Positions 43,896 to 54,230 are shown, numbered from the stretch's first letter. The stretch: 64,000 nt of DNA from Peptococcaceae bacterium (GCA_023249405.1 JAHFCR010000005.1:22682-86681), one strand, 5' to 3'. Program-made: numbers and translations. The notes: generated by a model not told the origin, from the sequence alone.

Positions 43896-44999
43896 ATGAG
43901 AAAGAACATCTTTATTGCAGGCGCCATACTTTTATTGGCATTCACGCTGATCCTGTCCGGATGCGCCCGGAAGATGGCAACACCTGCGCCGCAACCGGTA
44001 AAAAAATTTAAGGTTGCTTTTGTCTACCCCGGAACGGTGAACGATGCCGGCTGGAACCAGTCGCATGACCGGGGACGAAAATACTTGCAGCAGCAGCTTC
44101 CTGATGTGGAGACGAGCTTTATGGAAGCTGTAAGCGAGACCGATGCCGAGCGGGTGCTGGTGGAACTGGCCGAGAAAGGCAACAGGGTGATTTTTGCTGC
44201 CTACAGCGGTTACGGGGATGCAGTGCTCAAAGTAGCGCCGCAATATCCAGGCGTGGTTTTCATGATCTGTTCCGGCAATCAGACTGCTCCCAACGTTGGA
44301 ACCTATGACGGGCGTATGTACCAGGCCCGCTACCTGTCCGGGCTGGTTGCAGGATCGATGACTAAAAGCAATCTGATCGGTTATGTAGCATTAAATCCGA
44401 CCCCGGATGCAATCAGAGACATCAATGCATTCACGCTGGGAGTACGGGCAGTGGATGCAGAGGCGATAGTCAGGGTTGCCTGGACAAATAATTACCTGGA
44501 GCTGCAAAGGGAGAAAGATGCCATCAAGAATCTGCTCAAAGACGGGGCGGATCTGATTGTGCAGCTACGTGACGATCCATCGGTGCAGCAACCGGCAGCA
44601 GAACACGGAACTCTTTTTATCGCCTCCAACGGCGATCCCACGCAATTGCTTTCCGGGGCGGATCTGGTCAGCCTGGGCTGGAACTGGGGCCCGATCTATG
44701 AAACGGTAGTGAGGTCCGTGCAGGACGGAACCTGGAGAAGCGGCCAGATATGGGGCTCGGTCTCTGACCATACAGCCGATCTCGCTCCGCTGAACTTGTA
44801 TATTCCCGCAAACATCAGGAAGCTGGTGGATGCCAGGAAACAGCAAATAATCAGCGGCAAGTGGGATGTCTTCGTGGGGCCGCTGAAGGATCAGCAGGAC
44901 CAGACAAGGGTAAAGGCGAACCAGAACATTACCGACGCTGAATTGATGAGCATGGAATGGTTTGTCCCGGGCGTGGAGGAAATGCCAGCAAAAAAATGA
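43896..44999 (+). CDS. BMP-family substrate-binding lipoprotein
   Basis: 367 residues. A lipoprotein signal peptide with lipobox LSGC (about residues 20-23) is followed by a BMP/PnrA-type periplasmic-binding domain: AFVYPGTVNDAGWNQSHDRG, VFMICSGN, GTYDGRMYQARYLSGLVAG, and GWNWGPIYE. Such proteins capture nucleosides or related ligands for an ABC transporter, but no permease or ATPase gene is adjacent. GGGAGG precedes the ATG. The ileS promoter begins about 50 bp after its stop. Confidence 0.88.
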   Translation: MRKNIFIAGAILLLAFTLILSGCARKMATPAPQPVKKFKVAFVYPGTVNDAGWNQSHDRGRKYLQQQLPDVETSFMEAVSETDAERVLVELAEKGNRVIFAAYSGYGDAVLKVAPQYPGVVFMICSGNQTAPNVGTYDGRMYQARYLSGLVAGSMTKSNLIGYVALNPTPDAIRDINAFTLGVRAVDAEAIVRVAWTNNYLELQREKDAIKNLLKDGADLIVQLRDDPSVQQPAAEHGTLFIASNGDPTQLLSGADLVSLGWNWGPIYETVVRSVQDGTWRSGQIWGSVSDHTADLAPLNLYIPANIRKLVDARKQQIISGKWDVFVGPLKDQQDQTRVKANQNITDAELMSMEWFVPGVEEMPAKK

Positions 45000-45050
45000 A
45001 AGCGCTGAGCAGTGGAAAGCCTGAGCCTTTTCCTGCGACGAACCCTTTTC

Positions 45051-45080
45051 TTGACACGCCGCGGGCCGACTCTTTATAAT
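45051..45080 (+). promoter_or_regulatory. Sigma-A promoter of ileS
   Basis: Perfect TTGACA (45051-45056) and TATAAT (45075-45080) with an 18-bp spacer, just upstream of the T-box leader. Confidence 0.9.
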
Positions 45081-45087
45081 AGTATCA

Positions 45088-45384
45088 GGCATTACTGGTA
45101 TGGTTAGCCAGGCAACGAGCAGTGATATATTCCAAAGTGATGAGTGGGAAGAGTAGGCTGGAATTGGGTTCAGCGAGCCGGAACGGGTGGAAGCCGGCAC
45201 TCAGGAACAGCGGAAGATCACCCACGAATGCCTGCCGAAAACCGTCAGGGCAGCGGTAAGTAGACCAGGCCGGGCCGGAGACCGTTACTTCTTGAGGAGA
45301 GTGCTGTATTGATGATGCAGCCTGACAAGGGTGGTACCGCGGGAACGTCTCGCCCCTGGTGGTGAGAGGTTCTCTTTATTTTTT
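45088..45384 (+). promoter_or_regulatory. T-box riboswitch (isoleucine) upstream of ileS
   Basis: Leader of about 300 nt. Stem I closes by GTGGG (45144-45148) with CCCAC (45221-45225); the specifier codon ATC (Ile) at 45217-45219 lies on its 3' side. The antiterminator bulge sequence GGTGGTACCGCGG spans 45330-45342. The terminator pairs GAACGTCTC (45343-45351) with GAGAGGTTC (45364-45372), one mismatch, before a T-rich tail. Uncharged tRNA-Ile should allow readthrough into ileS. Confidence 0.93.
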
Positions 45385-45407
45385 ATATCGATAACGAGGT
45401 GGCGTCC

Positions 45408-48200
45408 ATGGAGTACAAGGAGACATTAAACCTGCCGCACACAGAATTCCCCATGAAAGCGAACCTGCCCCAGCGGGAGCCGGAGATGCTGCGCTGGTGG
45501 AATGAGACGGAGATCTACCAGCAGGTGCAGCGGCAATCCGAGGGCCGGCCCAAGTTCATCCTGCATGACGGCCCGCCCTATGCCAACGGGGATATCCACA
45601 TGGGTACGACCATGAATAAGATCCTCAAGGACATTGTCGTTAAATACCACAGCATGGCGGGGTACGACGCTCCCTACGTCCCGGGCTGGGATACCCATGG
45701 CCTGCCGATCGAACAGCAGGCGATCAAGGCCCTGAAGGTGGACCGGCACCAGGTGGACGTGCTGGAGTTCCGGCGCATGTGCAAGGAGTACGCCCTGAAA
45801 TATGTGAATATCCAGCGGGAGGAGTTCCGCCGCCTGGGTGTCCGCGGGGACTGGGACCATCCCTACCTGACCCTGGCGCCGGAATATGAGGCGGTACAGA
45901 TCGGGATCTTCGGCGAGATGGCCAAACGAGGCTATATCTATAAAGGCTTGAAGCCGGTGTACTGGTGCACGGATTGCGAGACGGCCCTGGCCGAGGCGGA
46001 GGTGGAGTACCAGGAAAAGGAGTCCCCCTCCATCCATGTGCTGTTTCCGGTCAAGGACAGCAAGGGTGTATTTCCGGTGGACGGTCAGACCTGTATTCTG
46101 ATCTGGACCACCACGCCCTGGACGCTGCCGGGCAACGTCGCCATCAGTCTCCATCCGGACTTTACCTATGTGCTGTCCGAGGTTGACGGTAAAAAGATAC
46201 TGGTGGCCGAAGAGCTGCTGCCCAGAGTGCTGGCCCTGCGCCACAGCACAGAGACCAACCGGCTGGGCGCCTGGAAGGGAACACAGCTGGAGGGGATCCG
46301 CTGTGCGCACCCCTTTTACAGTGACCGGGAGTCGGTGGTAGTGCTCGGTGAGCACGTCACCCTGGAACAGGGCACCGGAGCGGTGCACACCGCACCGGCC
46401 CACGGTATGGAGGACTTCGAGGTCTGCCAGGCCTATCACGTTCCGGTGGTCTCCCTGGTGGATGGCAGGGGCCGGTTTGTGCCGGAGGCCGGGCTGTTTG
46501 CCGGGCAGCGGATCTGGAACGCCAACCAGAACGTGATCGATGAACTGAAACAGAGAGGTCTGCTATATTTCCAGGATACCATCACCCACCAGTACCCGCA
46601 CTGCTGGCGCTGCAAGAAGCCGCTGATGTTCCGGGCCACCGAGCAGTGGTTCGCCTCGATAGACGGTTTCCGCACTGAGGCCCTGAAAGCCATCGAGCAG
46701 CAGGTGCAATGGATACCTGTCTGGGGCAAGGAGCGCATCTATAACATGGTGGCGGAGCGGGGCGATTGGTGCGTCTCCCGCCAGCGGGTATGGGGTGTGC
46801 CGATCCCGATCTTCTACTGCAGCCATTGCGGCAGGACGATCATCAACGATGAGACCATCACCAGGCTGCAGGGCCTCTTCCGCAGCCACGGTTCGGATGT
46901 CTGGTTCGAGAAGACGGCGGCGGAATTGCTGCCGCCGGGCTTTGTCTGCCCTGACTGCCAGGGTACGGAGTTCCGTAAAGAGAGCGACATCATGGACGTC
47001 TGGTTTGATTCCGGCTCCAGCCACGCCGCGGTGCTGGAGCAGCGCCCCGGCCTGAAGTGGCCGGCGGATCTCTATCTGGAGGGCAGCGACCAGCACCGCG
47101 GCTGGTTCAACTCCTCTCTGTGCACCTCCGTGGCCACCCGGGGGGTCGCCCCCTACAAGGCGGTGCTGACCCACGGCTTCGTGGTCGACGAGCAGGGCCG
47201 GAAGACCTCCAAGTCTCTGGGGAACGGGATCGATCCCCAGGAAATGATCAAACAGTTCGGCGCCGACGTGATCCGCCTGTGGGTCACCTCCTCCGATTAC
47301 CGCAGCGACGTGGCGGTCTCCAAGGCGATCATGAACCAGTTGGCCGAGTCCTACCGGAAGATCCGCAACACCTTTCGCTTCCTGATGGGCAATCTGTACG
47401 ATTTTGACCCCAGTGCCGACGCCCTGCCGCATCAGGAACTGAACCCGTTGGACCGCTGGGCGCTGCTGAAACTGCACCGGTTGATCCAGCGGGTGACCAC
47501 GGCCTACGATGACTACGAGTATCACGTGGTCTATCACGCCATCTCCAATTTCTGCGTGGTGGACATGAGTTCCTTCTACCTGGACGTGACCAAGGATGCT
47601 CTTTACTGCTCCGGTGCCGGTTCCCGGGAGCGGCGGAGCATTCAGACCGTGCTCTTTGAAATCGCCAGCGTCCTGGCCCGGCTGCTGGCCCCGGTGCTGA
47701 GCTTCACCACCGAGGAGGTCTGGGGGCACCTGCCGCGGGCAAGGGAGCAGTTTGCCAGTGTGTTCCTGGCCCCTTGGCCGCAGGCGGACCGCAGCTACCT
47801 GGACGCCTCCCTGGAGGCCAGGTGGTCCCGGATCCTGGAGCTGCGCGAGGGGATCACCCGGGCCCTGGAAGAGGCTCGCAAACAAAAACTGATCGGCGCT
47901 TCTGCCGAAGCAGAGGTGGCCCTCTATCCGGAGAATGAAGAGACCGCCCAGATATTGCGGGAGATCGAACCGGATCTGAAGAGGCTGTTGATCGTTTCCG
48001 GGGTCAAGCTGCATGAGGTCTGGGAGGCAGCTCCGGTGGGGGCGCTGACGGACAGCGGTTCCAGCCTGAGGATCGCGGTAAAACAGGCCACCGGCCATAA
48101 ATGCACCCGTTGTTGGCTCTATGATGATTCAGTAGGCCAGTTTGACAGCCATCCCCTGCTGTGCCGGCGCTGCCATGAAGTGATCACTGCCTGCTTGTAG
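45408..48200 (+). CDS. ileS: Isoleucyl-tRNA synthetase
   Basis: 930-residue class I synthetase. Order: N-terminal catalytic half, CP1 editing domain (about 180-390), second catalytic half, anticodon domain, C-terminal zinc site (CTRCW...CRRC). The HIGH motif reads HMGT (64-67) and the KMSKS loop KTSKS (599-603); both depart from the canonical form. ATG 45408 with GAGGTGG 5 bases upstream gives the standard N-terminus [15 protein letters not shown]. Transcription is controlled by the isoleucine T-box. Confidence 0.97.
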   Translation: MEYKETLNLPHTEFPMKANLPQREPEMLRWWNETEIYQQVQRQSEGRPKFILHDGPPYANGDIHMGTTMNKILKDIVVKYHSMAGYDAPYVPGWDTHGLPIEQQAIKALKVDRHQVDVLEFRRMCKEYALKYVNIQREEFRRLGVRGDWDHPYLTLAPEYEAVQIGIFGEMAKRGYIYKGLKPVYWCTDCETALAEAEVEYQEKESPSIHVLFPVKDSKGVFPVDGQTCILIWTTTPWTLPGNVAISLHPDFTYVLSEVDGKKILVAEELLPRVLALRHSTETNRLGAWKGTQLEGIRCAHPFYSDRESVVVLGEHVTLEQGTGAVHTAPAHGMEDFEVCQAYHVPVVSLVDGRGRFVPEAGLFAGQRIWNANQNVIDELKQRGLLYFQDTITHQYPHCWRCKKPLMFRATEQWFASIDGFRTEALKAIEQQVQWIPVWGKERIYNMVAERGDWCVSRQRVWGVPIPIFYCSHCGRTIINDETITRLQGLFRSHGSDVWFEKTAAELLPPGFVCPDCQGTEFRKESDIMDVWFDSGSSHAAVLEQRPGLKWPADLYLEGSDQHRGWFNSSLCTSVATRGVAPYKAVLTHGFVVDEQGRKTSKSLGNGIDPQEMIKQFGADVIRLWVTSSDYRSDVAVSKAIMNQLAESYRKIRNTFRFLMGNLYDFDPSADALPHQELNPLDRWALLKLHRLIQRVTTAYDDYEYHVVYHAISNFCVVDMSSFYLDVTKDALYCSGAGSRERRSIQTVLFEIASVLARLLAPVLSFTTEEVWGHLPRAREQFASVFLAPWPQADRSYLDASLEARWSRILELREGITRALEEARKQKLIGASAEAEVALYPENEETAQILREIEPDLKRLLIVSGVKLHEVWEAAPVGALTDSGSSLRIAVKQATGHKCTRCWLYDDSVGQFDSHPLLCRRCHEVITACL

Positions 48201-48262
48201 CAATCAGAGTTGCAAAATTGATCATGGAAAGCGAACATTTTGGGTAGAATTAATTCAGGGGT

Positions 48263-48577
48263 ATGTTCGTGCATGATCTCCGGTCGGGCGCTATCGGTGC
48301 CTTGCAAGACAGAATCGAGCGGCTTTCGCTTGATCTGGAAAAGATGAAGCTGGGCGAGTACGTCGATCTGCTGAACAGACCCTGGCGCCTGTTCTACATC
48401 AATTTTTTGTCAGGGTTGTACCGGGGTTTGGGCATTGCGGTCGGTTTCACCCTGCTCAGCGCCCTGGTCCTGATCCTGTTGCAACGGTTGGTGGTATTGA
48501 ACCTGCCGGGAATGAGCGGTTTCATCGCGGAGATCGTGCGGCTGGTACAACTGCAGCTCAAGATACGCGGCATATAA
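48263..48577 (+). CDS. DUF5665 family small membrane protein
   Basis: 104 residues. An N-terminal amphipathic part (LQDRIERLSLDLEKMKLGEYVDLLNRP) precedes a membrane span near 55-75 (GIAVGFTLLSALVLILLQ), matching the DUF5665 pattern of small Firmicute proteins often found near ileS and division genes. Function unknown. Confidence 0.8.
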   Translation: MFVHDLRSGAIGALQDRIERLSLDLEKMKLGEYVDLLNRPWRLFYINFLSGLYRGLGIAVGFTLLSALVLILLQRLVVLNLPGMSGFIAEIVRLVQLQLKIRGI

Positions 48578-48603
48578 TACATGAACAAGATGGAGGCTTG
48601 ACA

Positions 48604-49257
48604 GTGAACCAGGATCAGCGGCAACATTTCCGGCAACGCCTGGATCATGAGCGGGCCCGGGAGCGGGAACTGCTCGATCACCTCGAGGAGGGACTGCTGG
48701 GGGTTGATCAGCGGGATGCGCTCTCCGAACTGTCGGTCTGCGACAATCATCCGGCGGATATCGGTACGGAAACCTTTGAACGCAGCAAGGACATCGGCCT
48801 GAGAGACCGGGGACGGGTACGGGTGGCCAAGATTGATGAAGCGCTGGCCAGGCTTGACAAGGGCTCTTATGGGACCTGCGAACAGTGCGGGGATCTGATT
48901 CCCGAGGCCAGGTTGGAAGCGGCGCCGGAGGCCACGCTCTGCATTCACTGCCAGGAGAGCAGGGATGCGGAGGATAAATTTAGAATACGCCCGGTGGAAG
49001 AGCTGGCTATTGCCATGCCGTTCGGAGGCATTCCGGGAGAGGGCAGCCCTGGCAATATGTACGACGGGGAAGACAGCTGGAGGGACGTGGCCAGGTACGG
49101 AACATCATCCGATACCGTGCGCCACGATGAGGGGGAGCAGAGCCAGGAAGCAGGCGGTAATGTGGAGAAGATACCCTACCGGCGCGACCGGGACGGGACC
49201 TTCTATCAGGACCTGCGGGCCCGTGGTGACGAGGGGCCGCCTGGAGGGCCTGTCTAA
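48604..49257 (+). CDS. TraR/DksA C4-type zinc-finger protein (YteA-like)
   Basis: 217 residues. Coiled-coil N-terminal half and a C4 zinc finger with Cys92, Cys95, Cys113 and Cys116 (CEQCG...CIHC), preceded by LARLDKGSYGTCEQC, the TraR/DksA signature; the C-terminal tail is acidic and low in complexity, as in Bacillus YteA. It may bind RNA polymerase; role uncertain. GTG 48604 with GGAGG 7 bases upstream is preferred to TTG 48598. Confidence 0.88.
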   Translation: MNQDQRQHFRQRLDHERARERELLDHLEEGLLGVDQRDALSELSVCDNHPADIGTETFERSKDIGLRDRGRVRVAKIDEALARLDKGSYGTCEQCGDLIPEARLEAAPEATLCIHCQESRDAEDKFRIRPVEELAIAMPFGGIPGEGSPGNMYDGEDSWRDVARYGTSSDTVRHDEGEQSQEAGGNVEKIPYRRDRDGTFYQDLRARGDEGPPGGPV

Positions 49258-49269
49258 GGCTTATTGATA

Positions 49270-50448
49270 ATGAGAATAGGAAATTTTACCGATAGCTACA
49301 AGCCATATGTCAGCGGCGTGGTGCAATCGATAGACACTTTCTCCCACGAGCTCAGGCGCCGCGGGCATTTTGTCAAGATTTTTGCGCCCCGCTACCCGAA
49401 CTATGATGAGGTCGACGAACCCGGAGTCTATCGCTATCCCTCATTCCATACGCCTTTTTATCCGGAATTCTATATCGGCATGCCGATCTCCTGGGGATCC
49501 CGGAGGTTTGTCCGGGACCTGCAACTGGATCTGATCCATGTCCATTCTCCATTTTGCCTGGGACAGGTGGGCGCATCGATAGCCAGGCACCAGGGGCTTC
49601 CGCTTGTCTTTACCTACCATACCCTGTACGATCAGTATGTGCATTATTTTCCATTTGCTCAAGACCTGACTCAGAAAGCAGTGGTCTTGATGGCCAGAGA
49701 GTTTTGCAACCGGTGCGACCTGGTAGTTGCTCCCACCAAGGTGATCGAGAGGCTGTTGCGCAGCTATGGAGTGAACGTGCCGATCGTGTCCGTGGCCACC
49801 GGCATCAATCCTCAGCTGTTTAAAGCGGGAGACCGCTCGTTTCTGCGGAAACGCTTCGACGTTGCACCAGAGGAGAAGATCCTGCTGTTTGTAGGCCGTC
49901 TCAGCAAGGAAAAGAACCTGGACTCCCTGTTCAGGATCTTTAACGGGGTGCTGCGGCGCGAACCCCATGTTACCCTGGCCTTATCGGGCAGCGGGCCTGA
50001 GGACGAAGAACTGCGCGAATTGGCAGAGCAGATGGGGATCAGATCCAAGCTGGTCTTTACCGGACGCCTGTCGCAGGAGGAAGTGGCCGGCGCCTATAAA
50101 AGCGCCGATCTCTTCGTATTCCCCTCGGTGACAGAGACTCAGGGGCTGGTGCTGGTGGAGGCCATGGCCGCCGGCCTGGCCGTGGTAGCCAGGGCCGCCT
50201 TCGGGTCGATGGCGATCGTGGACGAGGGTATTACCGGCTATCTCTGTGATACCGAGGATGCTTTTGTGGAACGCATCGACCAGCTGCTGAAGAATCAGGA
50301 GCTGCGCCGGCGGATCGGAGAGGCTGCTGCCGCCAGGGCGCAAAACCTCACGGCGGAGAAGATGGGCATCCGCCTGGAAAGGGCCTACCAGGCGCTGCTC
50401 GCTAAGGATCGGCCGGCGCTGGAGCGTTTGGCCCGGGAGGAGATCTGA
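49270..50448 (+). CDS. GT4-family glycosyltransferase (glycolipid type)
   Basis: 392 residues, GT-B fold. N-terminal NFTDSYKPYVSGVVQSI and HVHSPF-like segment; C-terminal LLFVGRLSKEKNLD, LALSGSGPEDEELRELA and the donor-site EX7E in PSVTETQGLVLVEAMA. Close in layout to diacylglycerol glucosyltransferases and mannosyltransferases that make membrane glycolipids; exact donor and acceptor unknown. The start may be ATG 49270 or TTG 49264. lspA follows after 16 bp. Confidence 0.85.
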   Translation: MRIGNFTDSYKPYVSGVVQSIDTFSHELRRRGHFVKIFAPRYPNYDEVDEPGVYRYPSFHTPFYPEFYIGMPISWGSRRFVRDLQLDLIHVHSPFCLGQVGASIARHQGLPLVFTYHTLYDQYVHYFPFAQDLTQKAVVLMAREFCNRCDLVVAPTKVIERLLRSYGVNVPIVSVATGINPQLFKAGDRSFLRKRFDVAPEEKILLFVGRLSKEKNLDSLFRIFNGVLRREPHVTLALSGSGPEDEELRELAEQMGIRSKLVFTGRLSQEEVAGAYKSADLFVFPSVTETQGLVLVEAMAAGLAVVARAAFGSMAIVDEGITGYLCDTEDAFVERIDQLLKNQELRRRIGEAAAARAQNLTAEKMGIRLERAYQALLAKDRPALERLAREEI

Positions 50449-50464
50449 GAGGAGGCAACCGGTT

Positions 50465-50923
50465 TTGTGGCTGTACTTTTTAGTAGCGCTGGCTATCCTG
50501 GCGATTGACCAGATCACCAAGTGGATCGTGATGACGCATTTCATCCCGGGCGAATCGATCACGGTGCTACCGCACTTTTTTTTGCTCACCTACGTGGCCA
50601 ATCCCGGTGGCGCCTTTGGGATCCTGGCTTACAACACGGATAAGTTCGTGATATTGGGCATACTCCTGGTGGCCGTGATGGTGGCGGCCCATTTCTTCCT
50701 GCACGAAACCAGCCTTGCTTTGAACCTCGCCCTCGCCTTTTTGACCGGCGGCGTGCTGGGCAACCTGGTAGACCGCCTGCGTACCGGATACGTGATCGAT
50801 TTCTTCGATTTCCGGGTCTGGCCTGTCTTTAACGTGGCGGACACCTTTATATGCATCGGCACGGCCCTGCTCATCTATATATTGCTGTTCTCCAAGAGCG
50901 GCAGGAAGGATGAACATTCTTGA
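50465..50923 (+). CDS. lspA: Lipoprotein signal peptidase
   Basis: 152 residues with four membrane spans. Family motifs DQITKW (N-terminal), NPGGAFG, GNLVDRLRTGYVIDF and FNVADTF hold the two catalytic aspartates. It cleaves signal peptides from diacylglyceryl-lipoproteins at the membrane. TTG start with GAGGAGG 9 bases upstream. The stop overlaps the next start (TTGA). Confidence 0.95.
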   Translation: MWLYFLVALAILAIDQITKWIVMTHFIPGESITVLPHFFLLTYVANPGGAFGILAYNTDKFVILGILLVAVMVAAHFFLHETSLALNLALAFLTGGVLGNLVDRLRTGYVIDFFDFRVWPVFNVADTFICIGTALLIYILLFSKSGRKDEHS

Positions 50924-51861
50924 GCAGCGGGACATTCAACTATGAGGCGGGACCGGAGGCGGCGGGACAGCGCCTGGACCAGTTTCTGGCCGGACAACCC
51001 CCGTGGCTGAGCAGAAGCCAGGTGCAGCGTTTGATGGAGAAAGGCCTGGTGCTGATAAACGCTTGCCCGGGGCGTTCCAGTTGCCGGCTGCGGGCAGGGG
51101 ACCTGGTCGTGATGACGGTGCCGCCTCCCGAGGATGTGAGCCTCCAGCCGGAGGCGATCCCCCTGGAGATTCTCTACGAGGATGAGGACCTGTTGGTGGT
51201 CAATAAACCGGCCGGGCTGGTGGTGCATCCGGCGGTCGGGCATCACCGGGGCACCCTGGTCAACGCCCTGTTGGATCACTGTCCGGACCTGCCGGGGATC
51301 GGCGGCTACCTGCGCCCCGGTATCGTTCACCGCCTGGACAAGGACACCTCAGGCCTGCTGCTGGTTAGCAAGTCCGATCTGGCGCACCAGGGACTGTCCG
51401 CCCAGTTGAAAGCCCGCCAGATCAAGAGAACGTACCTCGCCCTGGTGCATGGGGAGGTGCGGTCTGAACGGGGGCTGATAGACGCCCCCCTGGGCAGGGA
51501 CCCCAGGGAGCGCAAGCGGATGGCGGTGGTCGCCGGCGGCCGTGAGGCCCGTACCCATTATCAGGTCCGGGAAAGGTTTCGAGGGTACACCCTGCTGGAC
51601 GTGGACCTGGAAACCGGCCGCACCCACCAGATAAGAGTGCACCTGGCCTATGCCGGCTACCCGGTGGCCGGGGACCCGGTCTACGGGCCGCGCCGCCATA
51701 GCGGTTCCGGCAATCTCCTGAACCTGCCGGGACAGGCTCTTCATGCCCGCCGCATCGCCTTCACGCATCCCCGGTCTGCGCAGTTGCTCGTCTTCGAGGC
51801 GCCGCCGCCCCCGGTATTCAGCGAGGCCCTGGACCTGCTGCGGCGCCTGAATCAGCTCTGA
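50920..51861 (+). CDS. RluA/RluD-family pseudouridine synthase
   Basis: 313 residues: N-terminal S4 RNA-binding domain (QRLDQFLAGQPPWLSRSQVQRLM) and catalytic domain with HRLDKDTSGLLLV (catalytic Asp) and GRTHQIRVHLAYAGYPVAGD. It converts uridines to pseudouridine, probably in 23S rRNA. The TTG start overlaps the lspA stop. The lspA-rluD pair is conserved in Firmicutes (ylyB in Bacillus) and precedes the pyr operon, as here. Confidence 0.93.
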   Translation: MSSGTFNYEAGPEAAGQRLDQFLAGQPPWLSRSQVQRLMEKGLVLINACPGRSSCRLRAGDLVVMTVPPPEDVSLQPEAIPLEILYEDEDLLVVNKPAGLVVHPAVGHHRGTLVNALLDHCPDLPGIGGYLRPGIVHRLDKDTSGLLLVSKSDLAHQGLSAQLKARQIKRTYLALVHGEVRSERGLIDAPLGRDPRERKRMAVVAGGREARTHYQVRERFRGYTLLDVDLETGRTHQIRVHLAYAGYPVAGDPVYGPRRHSGSGNLLNLPGQALHARRIAFTHPRSAQLLVFEAPPPPVFSEALDLLRRLNQL

Positions 51862-51913
51862 GCGCCATCCTCTGGATGGCTGAGGTTGGCGCAGGGCAGG
51901 TGAATATTTCTTG

Positions 51914-51941
51914 TTGACAGGCTGTCAGCAGCTGCTATAAT
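51914..51941 (+). promoter_or_regulatory. Sigma-A promoter of the pyrimidine operon
   Basis: TTGACA (51914-51919) and TATAAT (51936-51941) with a 16-bp spacer. Transcription would start about 51948, 16 nt before the attenuator. Confidence 0.88.
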
Positions 51942-51963
51942 AAATGAGATAAACAAATCCTTT

Positions 51964-52067
51964 AAAGCCAGTCCTGAGAGACTGGGAAGGAAGAAGGTGC
52001 TTCCATGAACTTAATAGCCCTGAGAGATAACACCTGTTGCAAGGTATCCTTGCAGACAGGTTTTTTT
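51964..52067 (+). promoter_or_regulatory. pyr leader: PyrR-dependent transcription attenuator
   Basis: The PyrR-binding anti-antiterminator is at 51968-51990: CCAGTC and GACTGG pair around CTGAGA, with AAGG after, the conserved form. The terminator pairs ACCTGT-TGCAAGG (52032-52044) with CCTTGCA-GACAGGT (52048-52061), before seven Ts. AAGGTG near 51994 can pair with CACCT near 52031 to form the antiterminator. UMP-bound PyrR should promote termination. CCTGAGAGA occurs twice, in the binding loop and again at 52019. Confidence 0.92.
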
Positions 52068-52206
52068 ATGACGTTTTTCGTAAGCGTAACAGCATCAAGG
52101 AACAATACTGAGGAGGAGGGATGTCCATAGCGCCGCTTAAACAGTATATTTGAACAGCCAGATTCGGAAAGAGTAAGACTACTACATAACGAGGAGAGGA
52201 ATGCGA

Positions 52207-53529
52207 ATGAGCGACACCCGGCGCACGATTCAGATTGAAGAGAGACTGCCGATCCTGGAGACCATACCCTTAAGCTTGCAGCACCTGATGGCAATGTTCG
52301 GGGCGACGGTGCTGGTACCCCTGTTGTTCCATATCAATCCGGCGATTGCCCTGTTGATGAACGGCATTGGAACTATTATCTATACCCTGGTGACCAAAGG
52401 CAAGATCCCGGCTTACCTGGGCTCGAGCTTCGCCTTCATCGCTCCGACCCTGCTGATCATGTCCAAATACGGCTATAATGCCGCACAGTCCGGGTACATC
52501 TTCTTTGGCCTGGTTTTTGTAATCGTATCATTTATCATCCGCTGGGTAGGCGTCAAATGGATCGACGTGGTCATGCCTCCGCCGGTGATGGGCGCCGTGG
52601 TGGCGGTCATCGGACTGGAACTGGCCCCGGTGGCTGTCCAGCAGGCCGGACTCGCCGCTGCTGCAGGAGCGCATTATATCGCCGACCCCAATGTGATCCT
52701 GGTCTCGGTGTTCACTCTGCTGGTCGGAGTCATCGGCTCCGTGGTCTTCCGCAGGTTCTTCCAGATCATCCCGATTCTGGTTGCGGTGGTGGCAGGTTAC
52801 CTGCTGGCCCTGGCCAAGGGCATGGTCGATCTCTCCGCTATCGCCAAGGCGTCCTGGATTGCGGTTCCCACCTTCCATCTGCCGGTCTTTAATCTGAGCG
52901 CCATTGTCATCATTGCTCCGGCGGCCATCGTGGTGCTGGCTGAACATATCGGGCACCTGATCGTCACCGGCAACATCGCCGATCGCGATCTGATCAAGGA
53001 TCCCGGCCTGCACCTCTCTCTGCTGGGTGACGGCCTCAGCAACCTGATCTCCGGCTTTACCGGATCGCCTCCGAACACCACCTATGGCGAGAACATCGGA
53101 GTGATGGCCATCACCCGGGTTTATTCGGTCTGGGTGATCCGCGGCGCTGCCATCATCGCCATTCTGATCTCTTTTATCGGAAAATTTGCTGCTGCCATTC
53201 AGACGATTCCGGCCCCGGTCATGGGGGGCGTCACCATCCTCCTGTACGGCATTATCGCGGCGGCCGGCATCCGGCTGATCGTCGAACAGGCGGTCAATTA
53301 CAACAAGAACTACAACATCGTGCTGTCGGCGGTGGTCTTCGTCATCGGCGTCAGCGGCGCCAGCATCACTATGGGCACGGTAGTACTGACGGGCATGGCC
53401 CTGGCGGCGGTGACCGGGGTGGTGCTGGCCCTGGTGATCTACATCCTGAATGTCCTGGGCCTGCTCAACGAAGAAATGGAGGCTTCCGGAGATTCCCTGA
53501 GCCGTAAACAGAGCGCTGCCCATAGCTGA
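52207..53529 (+). CDS. uraA: Uracil permease (NCS2/UraA family)
   Basis: 440 residues with about 14 membrane spans. ETIPLSLQHLMAMFGATVLVP at the start (given in part) and GSPPNTTYGENIGVMAITRVYS near 280 (NCS2 signature region) identify it. Imports uracil with protons. ATG 52207 is 7 bases after GAGGAGAGG; ATG 52201 is too close. It is the first gene of the operon, before pyrR; in Bacillus the permease (pyrP) comes after pyrR. Confidence 0.92.
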   Translation: MSDTRRTIQIEERLPILETIPLSLQHLMAMFGATVLVPLLFHINPAIALLMNGIGTIIYTLVTKGKIPAYLGSSFAFIAPTLLIMSKYGYNAAQSGYIFFGLVFVIVSFIIRWVGVKWIDVVMPPPVMGAVVAVIGLELAPVAVQQAGLAAAAGAHYIADPNVILVSVFTLLVGVIGSVVFRRFFQIIPILVAVVAGYLLALAKGMVDLSAIAKASWIAVPTFHLPVFNLSAIVIIAPAAIVVLAEHIGHLIVTGNIADRDLIKDPGLHLSLLGDGLSNLISGFTGSPPNTTYGENIGVMAITRVYSVWVIRGAAIIAILISFIGKFAAAIQTIPAPVMGGVTILLYGIIAAAGIRLIVEQAVNYNKNYNIVLSAVVFVIGVSGASITMGTVVLTGMALAAVTGVVLALVIYILNVLGLLNEEMEASGDSLSRKQSAAHS

Positions 53530-53629
53530 GCAGGCACTGCTGAATTAAATTCAGGGTGAGCCCAAAAAATAGAGCCGGCAGCCTGGCAAAAACTGATGTT
53601 TAAGCAAGATCTTATACGCAAGTTTTTAA

Positions 53630-54193
<564 letters not shown>

Positions 54194-54230
54194 AGAATAT
54201 TTTAGAACCCTGAGGGGAGAGAAACGGCGT

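Noticed and set aside
48201..48262. A promoter for the DUF5665 gene using TTGATC and TAGAAT
   Set aside because: The spacing (21 bp) is too long and no activator site is visible; readthrough from ileS is equally likely.
51862..51892. Nested inverted repeats (GCGCCA/TGGCGC and CCATCC/GGATGG) after the rluD-type gene as a terminator
   Set aside because: No T-tract follows, and the two stems compete; not supported as an intrinsic terminator.
52005..52130. A 41-codon open frame starting within the pyr leader
   Set aside because: It runs straight through the PyrR antiterminator and terminator sequences, whose pairing explains the bases; no leader-peptide logic is seen.
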